Both the position numbers and the translations under genes were made by a program. From the NCBI GenBank assembly GCA_047125605.1, contig CP138932.1, positions 2,604,001 to 2,668,000 of the forward strand: 64,000 nucleotides of DNA, written 5' to 3'. Every line of letters starts with the position of its first letter. The first letter of the stretch is position 1. Origin of the DNA: JAKVBK01 sp022447275. GTDB lineage: Bacteria > Pseudomonadota > Alphaproteobacteria > Rhodobacterales > Rhodobacteraceae. Positions 26,324 to 35,828 of this stretch are shown piece after piece. The notes beneath the pieces are model-generated. The model searched no databases and was not told the origin of the DNA. It saw only the letters and a list, made by a program, of their open reading frames with translations.

Positions 26324-27508
26324 TTAGGCGATCAACCCACGCAGTCTTTTGTCTGCTTTGTTGTTGAACCTACTATGTTTTAGTCCAAACCAGTCCGTAA
26401 GTACGGTGTGGTAAAGAGCCCTATAGTCCATTGTAAACTTTATATCGTTGTCTCGTAGGTTACCTAGGTCGGGGTGATCACTCCACAGCCCGCCCTTTAC
26501 GCCACCGCCAATCAAAAAATGCGGTGCGGCGGAACCGTGGTCTGTACCTTCCGATTGGTTTTCGAGTGCACGGCGCCCGAATTCGCTATACGTCATCACC
26601 AGTGTGCTTTCCCATTGGCCAATGCTTTTCAGGCCAGTCCGAAAATCGGCAAGAGCTTGTGCCAAGTCTCGAAGAAGGTATTCATGGGTGCCGCGCTGGT
26701 ACTCGTGGGTGTCGAAGCCGCCCAGTTGCACCTTCAATACCGGGGTCTCAATTTCATGGGCGATGAGCTGTAAGGCCAAACCTAGTTGCTGGCCTAATTC
26801 GCTGCCATGAAAATGGAAATTAGGGGTCCAGCCTATGCGGGTCATCTTGGCGCTGATGTTGGCCATCGCGGTATCAAGAGAATGTGCTCGCTCCAGCAGA
26901 AGACCAAGGGCATCATTACCATTCGCTTCGCCGACATAATCAAACGTGCGTGCAGTAGCGGAAAGCGAGCGCAGCTGGTGCAGAGACGTGAGTGAAATCC
27001 AAGTGCCTTCGCTTGACGCAAAGACCCCCATGCCTCCATCAAGACTAATTCCATGGGCATCGAGTTTAGTACCTTCGAGCGCGAGGAGATCATCTGTGAG
27101 CCAGCCTGTGCGTCCGGCACGGGTGCCATCACCGCCAGTCTCCCAAAGCGCTATGCTTTTGAAATGCGACCGGTTCTGCTGAGGATAGCCAAGACCTTGA
27201 ACGATTGCCATCTCACCAGCGCTCCAGGCGGCCATCAAAGGCTCAAGCGCGGCATGTAAGCCCTGCCAGTCGTTGAGCGCCAAAAGATCCTGACGGTCCA
27301 GACCGATGCTCGGACGTAAGGCTAGATAGCGTTCATCACCAAAAGGAACCAGCGTATTCAATCCGTCATTCGCACCAGATAGCTCGACAAGGATCAATCG
27401 GCGAAAATTGGCTTTGGCTGCTTGGGCAAGACTAAAGGGCGCTAGCGGGATGGACAGCCCGAGGCCTAATCCGCCGAGAAACTGCCTTCTATCCATCTCA
27501 CAGTTCAT
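26324..27508 (-). CDS. DUF1501 exported protein (Tat signal)
   Basis: 394 residues opening with a twin-arginine-type signal (MDRRQFLGGLGLGLSIPLAP). The body shows DUF1501 features: ILVELSGANDGLNTLVPFGD, GLHAALEPLMAAW, GFDTHEYQRGTHEYLLRDLA, and TYSEFGRRALENQSEGTDHG. The fold is related to sulfatases/alkaline phosphatases, but no member's reaction is established to my knowledge. Exported folded by Tat. It almost always pairs with a DUF1800 gene, as here: that gene ends 13 bp upstream, so the two are one operon. Confidence 0.9.
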   Translation of the reverse strand: MNCEMDRRQFLGGLGLGLSIPLAPFSLAQAAKANFRRLILVELSGANDGLNTLVPFGDERYLALRPSIGLDRQDLLALNDWQGLHAALEPLMAAWSAGEMAIVQGLGYPQQNRSHFKSIALWETGGDGTRAGRTGWLTDDLLALEGTKLDAHGISLDGGMGVFASSEGTWISLTSLHQLRSLSATARTFDYVGEANGNDALGLLLERAHSLDTAMANISAKMTRIGWTPNFHFHGSELGQQLGLALQLIAHEIETPVLKVQLGGFDTHEYQRGTHEYLLRDLAQALADFRTGLKSIGQWESTLVMTYSEFGRRALENQSEGTDHGSAAPHFLIGGGVKGGLWSDHPDLGNLRDNDIKFTMDYRALYHTVLTDWFGLKHSRFNNKADKRLRGLIA

Positions 27509-27521
27509 CTTTGCCCCACCC

Positions 27522-30233
27522 CTATTTAAGCTGGAAACGCGGATCGCCGATCAAGTGGGCGAAGCTGTCCCAAGATTGAGTATTGCCCGCATTCGCGATG
27601 AAGCGATCTCCGGCCTGTTGCTGCAGAAGCTCCGGCCGAGTCGCCAGCCAATTCACCTCTGAGGCTATCCCACTAAGCAATCGAATTTCCTCAGATGCCT
27701 CGCCAGAAATTATCATTCCCATTGCTCCACCTTCAGAGCGATGTGGCGAGAAGGTTAGTATTGGTTGGCTCTCTGTCAGCTTGTAACGTGTGCGCGGTAT
27801 CGTCTGACCTATGCGAGCGATGACTGGATCCCAGTGGGTTTGTGTTTCGTTATCCATCCTCCTTCGCCAATTCCGGCCATTTTGCGCAGCCTCATAGATT
27901 TTCGGTATAGCGGCCCAGAGTGCCCCAACGAGCCTTTTTTGGCGCGCCGTTAAGCCATAGTACTGCGCCTCGGCTCTTTGGTCCTTTCGAAAGGTAAGAG
28001 GGATCTCAATTCGGAAATGTCCGCCATCTCCACTTCGTGCGCGCGCGGGCCAACCGTCAGGAAAACAATCTGGGAAACATTCCCGCCCATGGATCTTGAG
28101 CGCATAGTCTGGGGTGCCATTATAGCGCTCGCGTAGCAATTCAACAGACATCGCATTTATATGGATATCTTCGAAACGTACTTCCGCCAGTCCAAAGCTA
28201 ATAAAGTCTGCTGAGCCGTTGCTCACCCAGTTCAGTGAAGCTCTTTCGACCATCAGCCCTACAGTTTGCTGAGTAGCGTTCAATGCGTTCTCAGTCAGGT
28301 CAACAAAACTTGAAAGCGTTAGAGTTCCGGAACAGTACATCTGGCCAGCTAGGTCAGCGCCATCGCCGCAAGTCTCTTGCTTACCATCGCTTGCGGGATA
28401 CAGGTGTTTGCCCACCTGCAACCAATCGATAAATAAGTTTCTGTCTGCGCTGTCTCCTGCGCCACAGCAGTGATCATTCAAAAATGAAATGCGGAAGATG
28501 GTCGGTATGTCACCGTCATCAGGAAGATGAAGTTCCGCTGTTTGCCAGTTGAGGTCTGCTGCCGAACGGACGCGACCATATCTCTCGGTATTCCAACCAT
28601 TTTGGGCAGTAAATACTTTGGAACGCCAAAGCGTCTTCAGGCTTCCATCTTCATCTTTCAGGCCAACCACTTGGAACTGAGGTGGACCCTCAAAGTTCTC
28701 TGAAGCGTAGCGGATCATGACTGAAGTCGGGCTTTGGTCTTGCTCAGCCGTCACAGACATCATCATGTTCGATGAGGTTTGCCCCATCTCAGGTATGTAT
28801 CCTCTTGTCTGGTCGAATTCAGAAAGCATTAAGGTGCGCTCTTGTAATCGCGCGGGTGTGATCCAAGCGGCACCGCCCGGCCAGCCCGCCACATTCGGCG
28901 CCTCAAATAAATGTTGCCCCAATCCACGCATGCGGCTTGGGGCGGCTTGCCACCAATCGGGCAGGACACCGGAAGTCCGCATGGTTCCAAGCACGAGATC
29001 AACAGGGCTTTTAACGATTGAGCCACGGTTTGCTTCCGCCCAGAAGGCTGGGGTAGCCCAAAGTGAGCGAACAAGTGTTTTAATGTCGTAATCGCTTTCC
29101 CTGAATATTTGAGCGATCTGTGCGCGTTCCTCTGGCGTGTCGTTGAATTCCGACACATAGGCCTTCCAGAAATGTCGGGTGACATGCTCTGCCGCAGCGG
29201 GCTGATCAAGCAAGATATCTATCACGTCGTCCGCATCAAAGCGTCCGCTTCTACCCAGAATATGCTTTATACCTTTGTCGTGATCCCAATCGGCAAACTT
29301 GAACTCAAAATTCCGCAAGTCGTTATATTGGTTACCAGAAAGCGCCCTCGCAACTTCTTTCACATCCTGTTCGGTATAGTTGCCTTCTCCCAAGACAAAG
29401 AGTTCCATAAACTCGCGTGCTAAGTTCTCGTTCGGGCCTTTAGCCGTATTATTATTGTTATCTAGGTAGTTCAGCATAGCCGCATCCCGAACCACCTCTT
29501 GCAGAATAAGACGAAAGTTCCCAGTTCCATGAGTGCGCAGCATATTGTGCTGTCTTGCGATTGGGAGCGGTTCTTGCTCAAGCGTCGAATACTGCGTCAC
29601 AAAGAGATTGTGCCAAATCAAAAGCAACCGCTCGCCAGCCGCGCGATCCGTCGACAGGATTTCGCGAACCCACCAAAGTCTAAACGCGCCCATTTCCCTA
29701 TCGCGCGCAGCTTCAAAGTTCTGCCGTTCGTCATCTTCATAATCCCACCGCTGAGAGTAGTTGACATAAGGCCCGTTGATCCAGCTTGGGGCTGGCAACA
29801 CCGGATGCGACACGTCAAGATGTGCAATCATGTGACTAATGGCTTGACTGCGCGTTAGACCCAGAAGGCTCTCAATTTCGGCTGGATGCGCTCCGACCCC
29901 CACTCGCTCTAGCAAATGCCGAGCATCTGACAGGTTCATCTTTTGCTGCAAATGCGTTTGATCTGCTTCGCGTTCTTCCGATTGCGCATTGAATATTTGT
30001 AGCAATGCCGACCTGTGACCGCGGCTTACATCTTGCAGACGCTTAACACGCCCCGCAATACCAAGCATCCCAACTGCCCGGGCCGTCTTTTTTCCCCAGA
30101 GACCGTCAATAGGACCAGGGTCAATACCAGCCAGAGCGAGTTCGCGTTGCAACTGGTTTACTAAGCGGTCCTGCGCAGACAGTGGCGAGACACTTAGGAT
30201 GAGAATTGACGTGATGCACAGGATCCGAAGCAA
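27522..30233 (-). CDS. DUF1800 exported protein with peptidoglycan-binding and carbohydrate-binding parts
   Basis: 903 residues, well above the usual ~450-600 for DUF1800. Order: signal peptide (LCITSILILSVSPLSAQ); a PG_binding_1-like segment (~25-60: LQRELALAGIDPGPIDGLWG); DUF1800 core from ~105 to ~465, with RLLLIWHNLFVTQ, NENLAREFMELFVLGEGNYT and EAPNVAGWPGGAAWI. A beta-rich insert follows at ~495-610 (FRISFLNDHCCGAGDSADRN), resembling calcium-dependent xylan-binding modules. A helical C-terminal part (~790-903) follows. The pair with DUF1501 is widespread but uncharacterised; the two sugar-binding parts point to the cell wall or polysaccharide. Confidence 0.85.
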   Translation of the reverse strand: MLRILCITSILILSVSPLSAQDRLVNQLQRELALAGIDPGPIDGLWGKKTARAVGMLGIAGRVKRLQDVSRGHRSALLQIFNAQSEEREADQTHLQQKMNLSDARHLLERVGVGAHPAEIESLLGLTRSQAISHMIAHLDVSHPVLPAPSWINGPYVNYSQRWDYEDDERQNFEAARDREMGAFRLWWVREILSTDRAAGERLLLIWHNLFVTQYSTLEQEPLPIARQHNMLRTHGTGNFRLILQEVVRDAAMLNYLDNNNNTAKGPNENLAREFMELFVLGEGNYTEQDVKEVARALSGNQYNDLRNFEFKFADWDHDKGIKHILGRSGRFDADDVIDILLDQPAAAEHVTRHFWKAYVSEFNDTPEERAQIAQIFRESDYDIKTLVRSLWATPAFWAEANRGSIVKSPVDLVLGTMRTSGVLPDWWQAAPSRMRGLGQHLFEAPNVAGWPGGAAWITPARLQERTLMLSEFDQTRGYIPEMGQTSSNMMMSVTAEQDQSPTSVMIRYASENFEGPPQFQVVGLKDEDGSLKTLWRSKVFTAQNGWNTERYGRVRSAADLNWQTAELHLPDDGDIPTIFRISFLNDHCCGAGDSADRNLFIDWLQVGKHLYPASDGKQETCGDGADLAGQMYCSGTLTLSSFVDLTENALNATQQTVGLMVERASLNWVSNGSADFISFGLAEVRFEDIHINAMSVELLRERYNGTPDYALKIHGRECFPDCFPDGWPARARSGDGGHFRIEIPLTFRKDQRAEAQYYGLTARQKRLVGALWAAIPKIYEAAQNGRNWRRRMDNETQTHWDPVIARIGQTIPRTRYKLTESQPILTFSPHRSEGGAMGMIISGEASEEIRLLSGIASEVNWLATRPELLQQQAGDRFIANAGNTQSWDSFAHLIGDPRFQLK

Positions 30234-30577
30234 AAAACCGCTCCACTGACTTCTGCTCTATTATCAAGAAGCACGGAACACTTAGCTCTGTAAATGTTTA
30301 CCAAGCAGTAAAGCGAGTGGCAGATCCCTACCGCTCGGCACCCCTCTTTAGCCCTTGCAGAGGCACTATCCACCTTTATTAGCGAGAAAAATCGGCGATG
30401 CCACCGTTAAGGCACGACCAAATAGCAGGGCCTGTGAAAGCCACAGGGTATACTTTTGAGTCTTTTTACATCCCAATTAGTGAATCAAACGATTCTCAAA
30501 ATACTTGATCAGCACACCACAAATAGCGTCTCTAAACAAAAGAGACACTAAATGTCATGCTAAGAGGGAGAGGAGTG
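30234..30577. other. Divergent promoter region
   Basis: Separates the DUF1800 gene (minus) from the small gene at 30578 (plus). Both promoters should be here; it also holds a short AAAAGAGACACT/GTCTCTAAAC region near 30525-30550. No gene. Confidence 0.4.
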
Positions 30578-30949
30578 ATGCACCTTGAGGACGTGCGCAT
30601 ATTGCAAAACGCTCGCAGCAGCGACGGAAAATCAGTTACAGCCATAACGGAAACGCATTTCAAGTTTCGCTACAACGGAAAATGGATTGCAACGGCGCTC
30701 AAGTCAGAGGTAGTGCTCCAAGTACGCCCGAAGGCCCCGGAACAAAAGATCCTAAGAAAACTCAGAGCGGCAGCATGGGCAGATGTGCTTTCCTACATGA
30801 ATGGCGATGATGTGAGTGGCGAAAATATCTTCAAAAACTGCGGGGAGGCCTCCGCACCTGGCGGTTTGAGTGATGAAGACGAGTACGAACTGCAAGAGAT
30901 GCTCCGTGAGGCCGAACGAGAGATTTTGACGGATGATAGGGCAGCCTAG
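30578..30949 (+). CDS. Small cytoplasmic protein of unknown function
   Basis: 123 residues starting MHLEDVRILQNARSSDGKSV. The first half is beta-rich and basic (FKFRYNGKWIATALKSEVVL), the second helical and strongly acidic (DEDEYELQEMLREAEREIL). No signal, membrane segment or family I recognise. AGGAG lies five bases before this ATG, which decides against a start at 30557. Single gene. Confidence 0.55.
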   Translation: MHLEDVRILQNARSSDGKSVTAITETHFKFRYNGKWIATALKSEVVLQVRPKAPEQKILRKLRAAAWADVLSYMNGDDVSGENIFKNCGEASAPGGLSDEDEYELQEMLREAEREILTDDRAA

Positions 30950-31583
30950 CATGTCCGCTTCATTAAATTCGAGCGCTCATCGTTTGCAAGCAGACAGGCC
31001 TTCAATTTCCAAGCGTTACACCGTGTTCGACCAGTCAAAAGGCACCGGGCCTCATCAGCGGTTTGGTGAGGGCTAGATCGTCCGCAGTACGGCCAAACAA
31101 ACTGATTATCGCCTCATTCCGTGTGTTCGCATGGGTTTTTCGCTTATTCCGTCACCTCAGGGGTGACGTGGTTCATTAACGAAAATTAACCCATACGGCT
31201 TTGTGGATATCCAAACTTGATCCAAAAAATCAGTATTTCATGTGTCAGCCCCTAACTTCCCAGTTTCGCCACCCCGATATCTGACTTGTCACTTTTAATC
31301 TCGACACTTTCTAGTTTCTGAGAAATCCAGGCCTTTACACCACCATGCAAACGGCCCCACCCGATAACTGTGCCATTCGGAGGGCTTAAGCCGTGAGGAT
31401 TATCGCCCTCACAGCTGGCAACTGACTAGGCGTAAAACTTACTCGCTATACTTTCGAGCGAATCCCATTCCTCGGGTTTTCCCTATGCTAGTTGGGTCGA
31501 TCATTCTTAGCCTTTTTTAAAAAAACAGTTGTAAGGCTGTGGGCTTTGAGATCTTGGCAGAACTTGATCGGAGGGAACAGCGC
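30950..31583. other. Intergenic stretch before the RTX gene
   Basis: Over 600 bases with no gene that I can see. A GTGACG...CGTCAC-like element (GTCACCTCAGGGGTGACG, 31151-31168) forms a near-perfect inverted repeat of GTCACC-TCAGG-GGTGAC, a possible operator. Confidence 0.45.
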
Positions 31584-31759
31584 ATGACCGACCAGGATAG
31601 CAAACGGTCTGACGACGGGCTGTCCATCGCACACAAAACTCACACGATAAAAACCTTAAGGAAAACGATCTCATCTTAGTCAAGGTAGGGAACGACCCAG
31701 CATTTGTGCGCCTGCCTAGAACAAACTATTGGGTGCTTATAGCTGCCGCATTCATCTGA
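31584..31759 (+). pseudogene. Possible small membrane-protein gene with a frameshift
   Basis: An ATG with GGAGGG nine bases upstream opens MTDQDSKRSDDGLSIAHKTH and ends at TAG 31677. In the next frame, from AAC 31664, the reading NDLILVKVGNDPAFVRLPRT then NYWVLIAAAFI to TGA 31757 looks protein-like and joins the first part smoothly if one A is restored in the GGAAAAC run. Together they give ~58 residues with a C-terminal hydrophobic end. It could be a real loss, a sequence error or chance. Confidence 0.3.
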
Positions 31760-31794
31760 TCAGAGAGGGCCCAATAGGAGCCCGAGCAAGTAAA

Positions 31795-34500
31795 ATGACC
31801 AATAATTCCAACAACTCGAACAATACCCATAACACCGGCCCCGAAGGCATTGTGCAGGGTAGCGATGGCAATGACATTATCGATCTAAATTACACGGGTG
31901 ACCCGGATGGCGACCGTATCGACAACAATGATGGGGTCAACGGTACCGTTGGAGACGAAGATTTCGTCCTCGCACGCGATGGTGATGACACGGTTGAAGC
32001 TGGCTCTGGCGACGATTTGGTTTTGGGCGAAGATGGGAACGACACGCTTAGAGGCCAAGATGGCGACGACGTGCTCTATGGCGGGAATGGCGACGACACA
32101 CTCGAAGGTGGGGATGATAATGACCTTCTGCGCGGCGGCAGCAATGACGACATCTTGGATGGCGGGGATGGGGATGATGTCATTTATGGCGACACCAATC
32201 AAAACATCCTGTCAGGCGATACTGAGAATGCCACCACATTTGCCCAATATACAGAAAGTGGGGCTTGGACGGTCGTAGAAGACGGGACGACAACGGCACT
32301 CAGCCAGACAATGGATACGGTAGATGGGGCGGTTTATACGCTCACTTTTGATCTTGCCGCTAACCTAGGAGGCGGGTTCTCAGCGGCCTCTATTGAGGTG
32401 CTCTGGAATGGAGATGTGGTCGACTCCGTCAATGTAGGGTCCGGCATCTACGAGTCCCAATCCATTACTGTAACCGGTGTTGGGGACACTGGTGAGCTAA
32501 CCTTCCGCGCACTGCCACCAGAAGACGCACCCGTCTACAATTTCGACGGACCAATCGTGTCCTATGAAAAAGAGATGACCTTCGGCGGCGACACCGTTAC
32601 TGTGCAAGCCTTTGCGCCCGGTCAGGCAAAGCTCTACCAAGTTATTACGTCACAGCTAAAAGTCTTCGATGTCGAAAGCCAAAGCTATCAGGATGCCGAG
32701 GAAAATCTTGGCGTTTTTGTAAATGGTATCGGCTTTGATATTGAAACCGACATGCTCTACGGCATCTCGCGTGACTCTGGCACGGATGCGCTTGGTAATC
32801 CCATTAATGTTGCAGACATCATTGCCATAGACGCTACCGGCGCTGCCTATCGGGTCGGCGAAGGATCTGGCGATTTCTCCTATGTCGGCGATTTCGACCA
32901 GCAGGGCAATTTGTGGAATTTTGACGGAAACCTCAATAGCGTCTTTGTCACGGATGTCAGTGATATCGATGCAAATGGCAATCCAAAGGTCACCAATTAC
33001 GATATCGACGACAATATCTTTACCAAAGGTATTTTCGATGTCGCCTACAGTACTGAAGACGAGTGTTTCTATTCGGTTCGCAGTACAAATGCAGAGGGCG
33101 GGCGTGTTGTACGCATTGACATGCGCGATGTGCCCAGTGGTGGCGATCCGATCATAACAGAAATCCCAATCAGTTCGACATTGATTGACGGCGACGACGA
33201 GAGTGGCTTTCCGAAAGGCGCCTATGGGGCCGTCTTTGTCGATGGCGATGGCAACCTATATGCAGGCTTAAATACCGGCAATCACGATCTCAGCGGCTCA
33301 ACGCCAGACTCAGGTGCCATCTTCAAGATCACGCCCGATTGGAATGCAGGCACGGCGACGGCAGAGCTAATGTCAACTTCCCAAACCACGACGGGCAATG
33401 ATGGGGCTGTAGACCCACGGTCGGCTGATGCTTTCGTAGAAATCGATCCTGATGCCACCCTACTGTTACGCCAAGTCGAATTGGTCGAAGACGAAGTACC
33501 CGGCAACGACACAATCATCGGTGGCGAGGGCGATGATGAGATCTATGGCGAGGAAGGGACCGATACGCTCTCGGGTGGTGAGGGCAATGACACGATCGAC
33601 GGCGGGGAGGGGGATGACATCATCACAACGGGCACTGGAAATGACAGTGTCGATGGCGGTGAGGGCTCTGATACGATCAGCGACGTCAATGCAGGCGACA
33701 CCATTGATGGTGGTAGCGAGGGCTCAGATTTCGATGTCCTCGATCTGACCGGCTCTACATCCCCTGGCGGGTCTTTCACCGTTGTTACCACTGGGCCCGA
33801 TAGCAATGGTAACGGCACGAATGGCTATGTCGAATATTATGACAAAGACGGCAACTATGAGGGCCGGCTCGACTATGAAGAGATCGAATCGTTAATCACC
33901 TGCTTCACACCAGGCGCGTCGATTGCGACAGCAAACGGCCCACGGAGGGTGGAGAGCCTGCGCCCCGGAGATCGTGTCGAAACCCGTGACGATGGCGTAC
34001 AGGAGATCGTGTGGATCGGGCGCAAAGATCTTGACGTGGCAGAACTTGCGCAAACCCCGAGCCTTTGCCCCATTCGCATCCGCGCAGGCGCTTTAGGCCC
34101 CGGAAATCCAGCAGAGGATCTGGTCGTTAGCCCTCAGCACCGCGTTGGGCTCGCGTCCCCGGAACTGGAGCTACTGTATGGCGAGACTGAGATGTTGTTG
34201 CCGGCAGTCCATCTCCTCCACCTTGGCGGCGTAGACCGCGTGGCGCCGAAGAAAACCAGCTATATCCATTTCATGTGTGACAGGCACCAGTTGGTGCTTT
34301 CCAACGGATCTTGGACAGAAAGCTTTCAGCCGGGCGATTACAGTCTGAAAGGGCTCGACCGGAGTACAAGACATGAACTGTTTCGCCTGTTTCCGGAATT
34401 GGCGAAAAACAACACGTTTTCAAACACCTATGCCAGTTGTCGCCCTACACTTACCAAACATGAGGCAAAATTAATAAATGACCATCACATCGGAATGTGA
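31795..34500 (+). CDS. Large RTX-repeat protein with C-terminal Hint domain
   Basis: 901 residues from ATG 31795 (MTNNSNNSNN), without a signal peptide, as expected for type I secretion. Two calcium-binding RTX blocks carry GGxGxDxLx nonapeptides: residues ~70-155 (GDGDDTVEAGSGDD, GGNGDDTLEGG) and ~570-630 (GGEGDDEIYG, GGEGNDTIDGG). Between them lies a beta-rich region (~160-560), part of it propeller-like and containing FGGDTVTVQAFAPGQAKLY. The C-terminus (~700-840) is a Hint_2 domain starting CFTPGASIATANGPRRVESL and including VVSPQHRVGL, so autocleavage is possible at Cys. A frame from TTG 31729 adds 22 residues without support. No RTX transporter lies nearby. Confidence 0.8.
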   Translation: MTNNSNNSNNTHNTGPEGIVQGSDGNDIIDLNYTGDPDGDRIDNNDGVNGTVGDEDFVLARDGDDTVEAGSGDDLVLGEDGNDTLRGQDGDDVLYGGNGDDTLEGGDDNDLLRGGSNDDILDGGDGDDVIYGDTNQNILSGDTENATTFAQYTESGAWTVVEDGTTTALSQTMDTVDGAVYTLTFDLAANLGGGFSAASIEVLWNGDVVDSVNVGSGIYESQSITVTGVGDTGELTFRALPPEDAPVYNFDGPIVSYEKEMTFGGDTVTVQAFAPGQAKLYQVITSQLKVFDVESQSYQDAEENLGVFVNGIGFDIETDMLYGISRDSGTDALGNPINVADIIAIDATGAAYRVGEGSGDFSYVGDFDQQGNLWNFDGNLNSVFVTDVSDIDANGNPKVTNYDIDDNIFTKGIFDVAYSTEDECFYSVRSTNAEGGRVVRIDMRDVPSGGDPIITEIPISSTLIDGDDESGFPKGAYGAVFVDGDGNLYAGLNTGNHDLSGSTPDSGAIFKITPDWNAGTATAELMSTSQTTTGNDGAVDPRSADAFVEIDPDATLLLRQVELVEDEVPGNDTIIGGEGDDEIYGEEGTDTLSGGEGNDTIDGGEGDDIITTGTGNDSVDGGEGSDTISDVNAGDTIDGGSEGSDFDVLDLTGSTSPGGSFTVVTTGPDSNGNGTNGYVEYYDKDGNYEGRLDYEEIESLITCFTPGASIATANGPRRVESLRPGDRVETRDDGVQEIVWIGRKDLDVAELAQTPSLCPIRIRAGALGPGNPAEDLVVSPQHRVGLASPELELLYGETEMLLPAVHLLHLGGVDRVAPKKTSYIHFMCDRHQLVLSNGSWTESFQPGDYSLKGLDRSTRHELFRLFPELAKNNTFSNTYASCRPTLTKHEAKLINDHHIGM

Positions 34501-34790
34501 AGTTCTCTTAGGCTAAAATTTTATGGCAAACTTATCGTAAATACAGGCTGACTCTGTTCCGCACTCTCGACCAAACCCAGAAACCCTCGTGTAGCACTGG
34601 CGATCGGTGGAGAGAAACATACAAACGGAATAGAGCTTTGATAATCGAAGTTTAAGTTCTTAACGGCGTTGATTTCCACAAGTAGCAGCGACTTATCTGT
34701 ATTGCAGCTACTTTCTAACAGCTACAAGCGCCATTTCCGAACTGCGAAAAAAAGCAAAATACGGCGCTGTGATAACTACCCTACAAGGCT

Positions 34791-35570
34791 TTAATCTTTT
34801 ACTTCCTCTTCACTACAGCCATTCACAAAAGTCGCGACGGGCCATTCATTTTGTCTGAGGACATTTCTGCTGATCCAGCCAGTCTGGTCCCCAAAATCAG
34901 CGCGACACCAAACACCATCTGACGCGACTGTACAAAAATTGATATTGAGGCAAGAATTTTCTGGAAGCTTCCCAACAATAAATGAATCGCGCCTCGGCTG
35001 CTCCCTCACATTCAATTGCGCCAAAATAGTTACCGGTAAATTAGACTCACCTACCTTAGAAAAGCTTGGCACCGATAGTTGTTCAGGAAGCGCACAGTCG
35101 CTTGTATACCCGAGGTAAATACATCCATGCCGCTTTAGCGCCTTACTAAAATTGGTTTGGTAGGATGAACCATCAATGCGCTCCAGAACCAAGCTTGCAA
35201 GCGAGTTTTCAAGATCACCGGTCACCCGAACTTGGTTACCTCCAAGTCTGGCAACCACCTCACCAGAGCCCGAGTAAAAGACCAACTGTCCCTGTTCAAT
35301 GTCCCAATTAGCGATTGAGGCTAGGGGAGAAACACAATTATTTGACGAAGCCCGAGGTATCGGCGCTGAAGTGTTCACCGAGGTATTTGGCGTCACATCT
35401 GCTTCCAAAACGACCGAACAAGGCGCACCACCGGAAGAATAGCTAGTATCAAAAATAATCCATTCTCCTGAGAATGCATCATAAAAATCTTGCTTTGCCT
35501 GACCCCAGACCAGTGCTGGCGCGAAAAGGGGGCACATGATTGCCAAAAACAGTTTCATAATTTTTGTCAT
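34791..35570 (-). CDS. Exported Inh-type protease inhibitor-like domain plus SH3 domain
   Basis: 259 residues: signal peptide (KLFLAIMCPLFAPALVWGQA), then ~100 residues resembling the AprI/Inh metalloprotease-inhibitor barrel (GEWIIFDTS, CSVVLEADVT, NCVSPLASIANWDIEQGQLV, and YSGSGEVVARLGGN), then after a linker a bacterial SH3 domain (AQLNVREQPRRDSFIVGKLP, GVWCRADFGDQTGWI). Inh proteins block serralysin-type proteases in the periplasm; SH3b domains bind cell wall. A protease substrate or partner is not visible here. Beside the curli locus it might protect or anchor an exported protein, which is conjecture. Two ATGs (residues 1 and 5) are both possible. Confidence 0.6.
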   Translation of the reverse strand: MTKIMKLFLAIMCPLFAPALVWGQAKQDFYDAFSGEWIIFDTSYSSGGAPCSVVLEADVTPNTSVNTSAPIPRASSNNCVSPLASIANWDIEQGQLVFYSGSGEVVARLGGNQVRVTGDLENSLASLVLERIDGSSYQTNFSKALKRHGCIYLGYTSDCALPEQLSVPSFSKVGESNLPVTILAQLNVREQPRRDSFIVGKLPENSCLNINFCTVASDGVWCRADFGDQTGWISRNVLRQNEWPVATFVNGCSEEEVKD

Positions 35571-35828
35571 CTAGCCCACAAATCCTCAAGATTGTTTCTA
35601 CTTCACTGTGGCACAAACCAAATATAGAAGCAGGCGAGAAAAAACGTCAACAAGCCAACTTAGACATCAGCTGACAAAACATAGCACTTTCTACGACCTT
35701 AAAGTCAGTCAAACCTTAACGTAATGTGGTTGTCGAAACTCTTGCCCATCAAATATGATCGGAGCAAATACTTGACGCCTTGCATTCTTTTCTTTTCCGC
35801 AACTCAGTTTTACTTTCGCTCGCGCAAG

